This document shows, piece by piece, positions 61,247 to 64,000 of a stretch of 64,000 nucleotides of DNA. Position 1 is the stretch's first letter. Every line of letters starts with the position of its first letter. Position numbers and translations under genes: made by a program. Origin of the DNA: Candidatus Saccharimonadota bacterium (GTDB lineage: Bacteria; Patescibacteriota; Saccharimonadia; Saccharimonadales; Saccharimonadaceae); assembly GCA_017561575.1 (NCBI GenBank), contig JAFZBS010000006.1, forward strand, positions 1-64,000. Direction: 5' to 3'. The notes under the pieces were generated by a model. That model saw only the letters and a list, made by a program, of their open reading frames with translations. It searched no databases and had not been told where the DNA came from.

Positions 61247-61990
61247 ATGAAAATACTACAAATCAATGGTTGGACCGGCAGAATAAAAGATGGCTTAAGT
61301 CGTTTTATTGCTGAAGAAAAATACGATGTAGTATGTATGCAGGAAGCAATCTGGAGTGATAATTGCAATGATTATTTAGAATTATATGTGGACACAGTAG
61401 ACAAGATCGCAAAAACAGCTGAATTCAATCATATTTTTAAAACGCCACATTATGGCACAAAAACACTAGACGGTAGTGTTCAATTTGAGATAGGAAATGT
61501 AATTTTAAGTAGGGTACCTTTTACCGACACGATAGAAGAAAAAATATTGGGTGAATATATGATAATCGAGAATATTTCAGACTGTTCCAGCGCAACAAAC
61601 CATTGCTACATGGCCCAAAAAGCCATCTTAGACAACGGATTAGCAATCGTAAACTATCATGGATACTGGCAAAAAAATTGCCTTGGCAATAAGATATCAG
61701 TAGAATGTATGCGAAAAGTAGCAGAGCTCATTAAAAATGATTATCGCCCCACGGTAATGTGCGGAGATTTGAATGTAATTTCAGAATCACCCGCCATGCG
61801 AGAACTCGATTTTATGCAAGATTTAACTGCAACGAATCACATTAAAACTACTTTAAGAAATGTTCGTTTTGTGAAAGATGTGGCCTGTGATCATATTTTA
61901 ATAACTAACGAGCTAAAATGTAAAGAATTTCAGGTTATCAATGCGGCTATTTCAGATCACATGGCCCTAGTTACTAAAATAATTCTTTAA
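61247..61990 (+). CDS. Endonuclease/exonuclease/phosphatase (EEP) family protein
   Basis: A 247-aa protein. EEP motifs are ILQINGWTG, VVCMQEAIW (metal-binding Glu), GNVILSRVP, VNYHGYWQ, VMCGDLNVISESPAMRELD (Asp/Asn pair), CDHILITNE and SDHMALVTKI (Asp/His). There is no signal peptide, so it is intracellular. It may cut phosphodiester or phosphomonoester bonds of DNA, RNA or a lipid head group. A TATAAT ends 6 nt before the ATG (leaderless). It stands alone. Confidence 0.88.
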   Translation: MKILQINGWTGRIKDGLSRFIAEEKYDVVCMQEAIWSDNCNDYLELYVDTVDKIAKTAEFNHIFKTPHYGTKTLDGSVQFEIGNVILSRVPFTDTIEEKILGEYMIIENISDCSSATNHCYMAQKAILDNGLAIVNYHGYWQKNCLGNKISVECMRKVAELIKNDYRPTVMCGDLNVISESPAMRELDFMQDLTATNHIKTTLRNVRFVKDVACDHILITNELKCKEFQVINAAISDHMALVTKIIL

Positions 61991-62447
61991 TAAAATAAAT
62001 AATCTTATCGTTAATAATCAACTTGGGCAAATTATTCGTGGTGGGAGTAAATTGGGCAGGTATTAACAGTATATAAAAATGATATAATTAACAAAGAAAA
62101 GGCATGAGGCATTTGACGAGAATAATCCATTTGGATTTACACGCACTGATACGGAAGATAGCGAACCAGAGGATAATATAGATGACACCATCGATGACTG
62201 GAATGATGCTGATTGGGGATAGCCTCCATGCATTGTTTAGGGTATTAAAAGACAAATTAATAGAGGCAAAAAACGGCACAAAATAGCACTCTAGAATCTG
62301 CAAAGTATTTAACAAGATTTTACTACTAAAAAATCGGCTTTAAATGCCGACTCATTTAAAATCTGGTGGGACTTAATTAATCAGGTTTTAACAATATATA
62401 GGAGTGATACCAAAGAAAGAACGATAATAAAATGCTATAATGATAAT
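61991..62447. pseudogene. Gene-poor stretch with a decayed acidic reading frame
   Basis: A TATAAT at 62082-62087 is followed by an open frame (TRTDTEDSEPEDNIDD, then WNDADWG and TAG at 62219-62221) that has no start codon; the nearby ATG at 62103 is in another frame. The remainder, 62236-62330, resembles the region after the HExxH gene (63595-63712). This suggests a duplicated and degraded copy of a gene plus its downstream sequence. A hairpin AAAATCGGC/GCCGAC-like segment occurs near 62328-62350. Confidence 0.4.
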
Positions 62448-63560
62448 ATGCCAGACATTAAAGAAACTACACCAGATCCGGGAACCTGGTTGCGCGTAAA
62501 CGGCGAAAAAGGTATTTATAAAAACGGCAATGAGGGGATAATTAACCCATGGGCCAAAATGGCAGAAGATATGGGCTCTTTTGATCAACATTTAGAACGT
62601 GATATCGAGAAAAATTCGATAAAAGTGCTTGATTCGGAATTAAACGAAATAGACGATCCGGCCTCGGTAGAAAGAGTAGGATCCGTACTTGAAAAACAGA
62701 TTGATTTTCTTTCAGATAACTATGGTATAGATAGACGTTTACTTCAGTCTAGATTGGATAATATATCAATTGTTAAGTGGAAACCTGGAACTGGACACTC
62801 GGTTTTTTATAATGGTGTAAAGTATCAAATAGCAGGTGGTAGAGGAGATCCAGGTGCATTCGTGACACGCATGGAGCAGTCTTTTGATGGAGACTCCTGG
62901 AGTTTTAAAGAAGCTATATTTTTTGATGATGCAGTTGATAATCACGTTTTGAGCCATGAATTATTTCACGCTTTTTCAGCAAAAGATAGTATGGGATTCA
63001 ACGACGAAGGTGTCGGATATAACAAAAATGGCGTATCCATTGACGGATATAATAGACAAGACGAAAAAATTGACGCATCGCTATACGCTAAAGGCTTAAA
63101 TGAAGGTATAACTGAACTTTTAGCAACAAAATTTAGTTCTGATGAAAGGCCAGTTCAATATGAGCCACAAGCTTATTTATCGGATATTTTGATAAGCCCA
63201 AATAATAATAGGTTGCTGACTGCTTATTTTTCAAATGACGAGGATGATTTTAGAAGTTTCTTGAGCGACTTCGAGCGTAGGCAAGGAACATTGCCGAGCA
63301 GTAGTTTGGTAGAATTACCGATCCGCACTAACGAACCAATTTCTAAAGATTTAATAAAAGCTTGCGTAGAATACACGATAAGTTATTGCGATGATGTGGA
63401 GCAATTAACTGAAGAAAGAAAAAGACTTATTCCAGTTTTTAACAAAATACTAAAACACAATCGACTTAATGGTAATGAAGGCAATTCTCAGGAAATAATT
63501 GACACAATCAACAGTGTTTTATTATCAAAAAGAGAAGAATTGAGTTCAAACAAAAATTAA
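62448..63560 (+). CDS. Putative zinc metalloprotease-like protein (HExxH)
   Basis: A 370-aa protein. A leaderless start: TATAAT (62436-62441) ends 6 nt before the ATG. At about residues 168-176 the sequence HELFHAF contains HExxH, and about 45 residues later GLNEGITELLATKF offers a third ligand Glu, as in gluzincins. There is no signal peptide or membrane helix. The C-terminal 120 residues are helical and unassigned. It sits alone in an AT-rich island next to a duplicated tRNA end. An effector or an anti-host protein is possible but not shown. Confidence 0.68.
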   Translation: MPDIKETTPDPGTWLRVNGEKGIYKNGNEGIINPWAKMAEDMGSFDQHLERDIEKNSIKVLDSELNEIDDPASVERVGSVLEKQIDFLSDNYGIDRRLLQSRLDNISIVKWKPGTGHSVFYNGVKYQIAGGRGDPGAFVTRMEQSFDGDSWSFKEAIFFDDAVDNHVLSHELFHAFSAKDSMGFNDEGVGYNKNGVSIDGYNRQDEKIDASLYAKGLNEGITELLATKFSSDERPVQYEPQAYLSDILISPNNNRLLTAYFSNDEDDFRSFLSDFERRQGTLPSSSLVELPIRTNEPISKDLIKACVEYTISYCDDVEQLTEERKRLIPVFNKILKHNRLNGNEGNSQEIIDTINSVLLSKREELSSNKN

Positions 63561-63594
63561 TAGTATACAAAATATTATAGCCTTGGATAACCAA

Positions 63595-63712
63595 ATTGTT
63601 AGGGATTTAACCAACAAAATTATAGAGGTAAATTACGGTTTTTGGCATGTTTTTATCGCAGAAATGGTATAAAAATAGCCCTCTATTTTCGTGAGGGATT
63701 TAACAGGCACTT
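63595..63712. repeat. Degenerate repeat of the region at 62236-62315
   Basis: Blocks ATTGTT-AGGG, ATTATAGAGG, ACGG, AAAATAGC-CTCTA and ATTTAACA-G occur in the same order in both places, with more sequence between them here. They lie after the HExxH gene and after the decayed frame, respectively. They contain no convincing gene. Confidence 0.5.
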
Positions 63713-63717
63713 ATAGA

Positions 63718-63746
63718 TTATAAAATAGTTGAAAACTATTTTATAA
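63718..63746. terminator. Perfect AT-rich 13-bp palindrome
   Basis: TTATAAAATAGTT - GAA - AACTATTTTATAA forms a perfect hairpin with a 3-nt loop. It may terminate transcription from the HExxH gene, or from tRNA-Val on the other strand, or be an element end. Confidence 0.5.
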
Positions 63747-63752
63747 CCCGTT

Positions 63753-63777
63753 TGGTGAATCTTACTGGGCTCGCACC
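63753..63777. repeat. Partial duplicate of the tRNA-Val 3' end
   Basis: These 25 bases match 63829-63853 (the CCA, acceptor and T-arm end of tRNA-Val) at 23 positions, in the same orientation, 76 bp away. A truncated tRNA 3' end beside the intact gene is the usual scar of an element that integrated there. Confidence 0.75.
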
Positions 63778-63828
63778 GAGCGAAGTGAGGTCCGATGCCC
63801 ATGCTTTTTGTGCGCATTTTTAAATGCG

Positions 63829-63905
63829 TGGTGGATCTTACTGGGCTCGAACCAGTGACCTTACGAATGTGAATCGTACGCTCTAGCCAACTGAGCTAAA
63901 GATCC
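63829..63905 (-). tRNA. tRNA-Val (anticodon CAC)
   Basis: Acceptor GGATCTT / AAGATCC, D-arm TAGCTCAGTTGGCTAGAGC, anticodon stem TACGA / TCGTA with loop TTCACAT, T-loop TTCGAGC, discriminator A and an encoded CCA. Confidence 0.95.
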
Positions 63906-63927
63906 AAAAATATGATATAATTATATC

Positions 63928-64000
63928 ATGGATTTAAAAAAAATAAAAGCAGAGCTCGTAGAAATAGAGCAGTTCCTAGCGGAGCCAAATAGCTATAGCG
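63928..64000 (+). CDS. Start of a gene, possibly peptide chain release factor 1 (partial)
   Basis: A TATAAT (63916-63921) ends 6 nt before the ATG, as in other leaderless genes here. The first 24 residues (MDLKKIKAELVEIEQFLAEP, then NSYS) are helical, and the EIEQFLAEPNSYS part resembles the N-terminus of release factor 1 (LEELLSDPEVIS). The window ends here, so the call is weak. Confidence 0.45.
   Translation, partial: MDLKKIKAELVEIEQFLAEPNSYS

Noticed and set aside
1-64000. CRISPR array
   Set aside because: No regularly spaced direct repeats of 24-40 bp were seen. The only tandem repeat is the 11-bp set at 16666, and protein-coding repeats explain the rest.
1-64000. Alternative genetic code (TGA as Gly, as in some CPR lineages)
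   Set aside because: TGA ends several genes cleanly (for example the GyrI-like gene and the serine recombinase) and does not occur inside the conserved genes read here.

Overview
The window looks like part of a small, host-dependent Patescibacteria/CPR chromosome, most likely a Saccharibacterium (TM7). This is inferred from gene style, not from a search. Supporting signs are very large secreted proteins built from Fibrobacter-type paralogous (FISUMP) and InlB-like repeats, and ribosomal protein L1 and SecE with long charged N-terminal extensions. Others are a minimal gene set (short GpsA, IscU/IscS, NrdD/NrdG, an alpha-glucan phosphorylase), TGA used as a stop, and many genes whose start codon lies only 6-10 nt after a TATAAT box with no Shine-Dalgarno sequence (leaderless transcripts).

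Layout. 0-3.6 kb: surface and membrane proteins. 3.6-6.75 kb: translation/transcription genes in a rearranged order, with rplA and rplK divergent over overlapping -35 boxes and secE-nusG nearby. 6.8-10.5 kb: a glucan phosphorylase, an acyltransferase-like protein and small proteins. 10.6-16.7 kb: a 2013-aa secreted repeat protein preceded by a leaderless 9-codon minicistron. 16.7-17.16 kb: non-coding, with 11-bp tandem repeats and a 119-nt four-way-junction structure.

17.1-32.65 kb is accessory and resembles an integrated mobile element. A large serine recombinase ends inside the 3' part of a tRNA-Gln gene. The element also carries a gene II/X-like replication initiator overlapping a SpoVG-like gene. 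Its cargo is a promoter-led five-gene envelope operon (OmpA-like protein, 2-TM coiled coil, soluble partner, 4-TM protein, secreted SNase), a restriction-modification trio (HTH-Dam methylase, PD-(D/E)XK nuclease, second methylase), and an ADP-ribose module (ADP-ribosylglycohydrolase fused to microbial PARG, then a macro-like phage protein).

32.7-48.4 kb: envelope and carbohydrate genes. These are a MacB-like ABC transporter; a tight operon of CapA-like protein, class-A-beta-lactamase-like hydrolase, VTC, DUF4956 and Cthe_2159-like beta-helix protein; GH97; a sortase; YgjP-like metallopeptidase; NodB deacetylase; tRNA-Trp; GT4; and GH57. 48.4-58.2 kb: housekeeping genes, namely rpmG, a UvrD/RecB-like helicase-nuclease, gpsA, iscU/iscS, and nrdD-nrdG behind a candidate NrdR-box pair. 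This NrdD stops just where the glycyl-radical loop should be. 58.2-64 kb: a Hint-domain surface protein, an EEP-family hydrolase, a small island with an HExxH protein and degenerate repeats beside tRNA-Val (whose 3' end is duplicated 76 bp away), and the start of a gene that may be prfA.

The best candidates for undescribed biology are the ADP-ribose module, the five-gene envelope operon, the NrdD lacking its glycyl loop, and the cloverleaf-like element at 16.74-16.86 kb.
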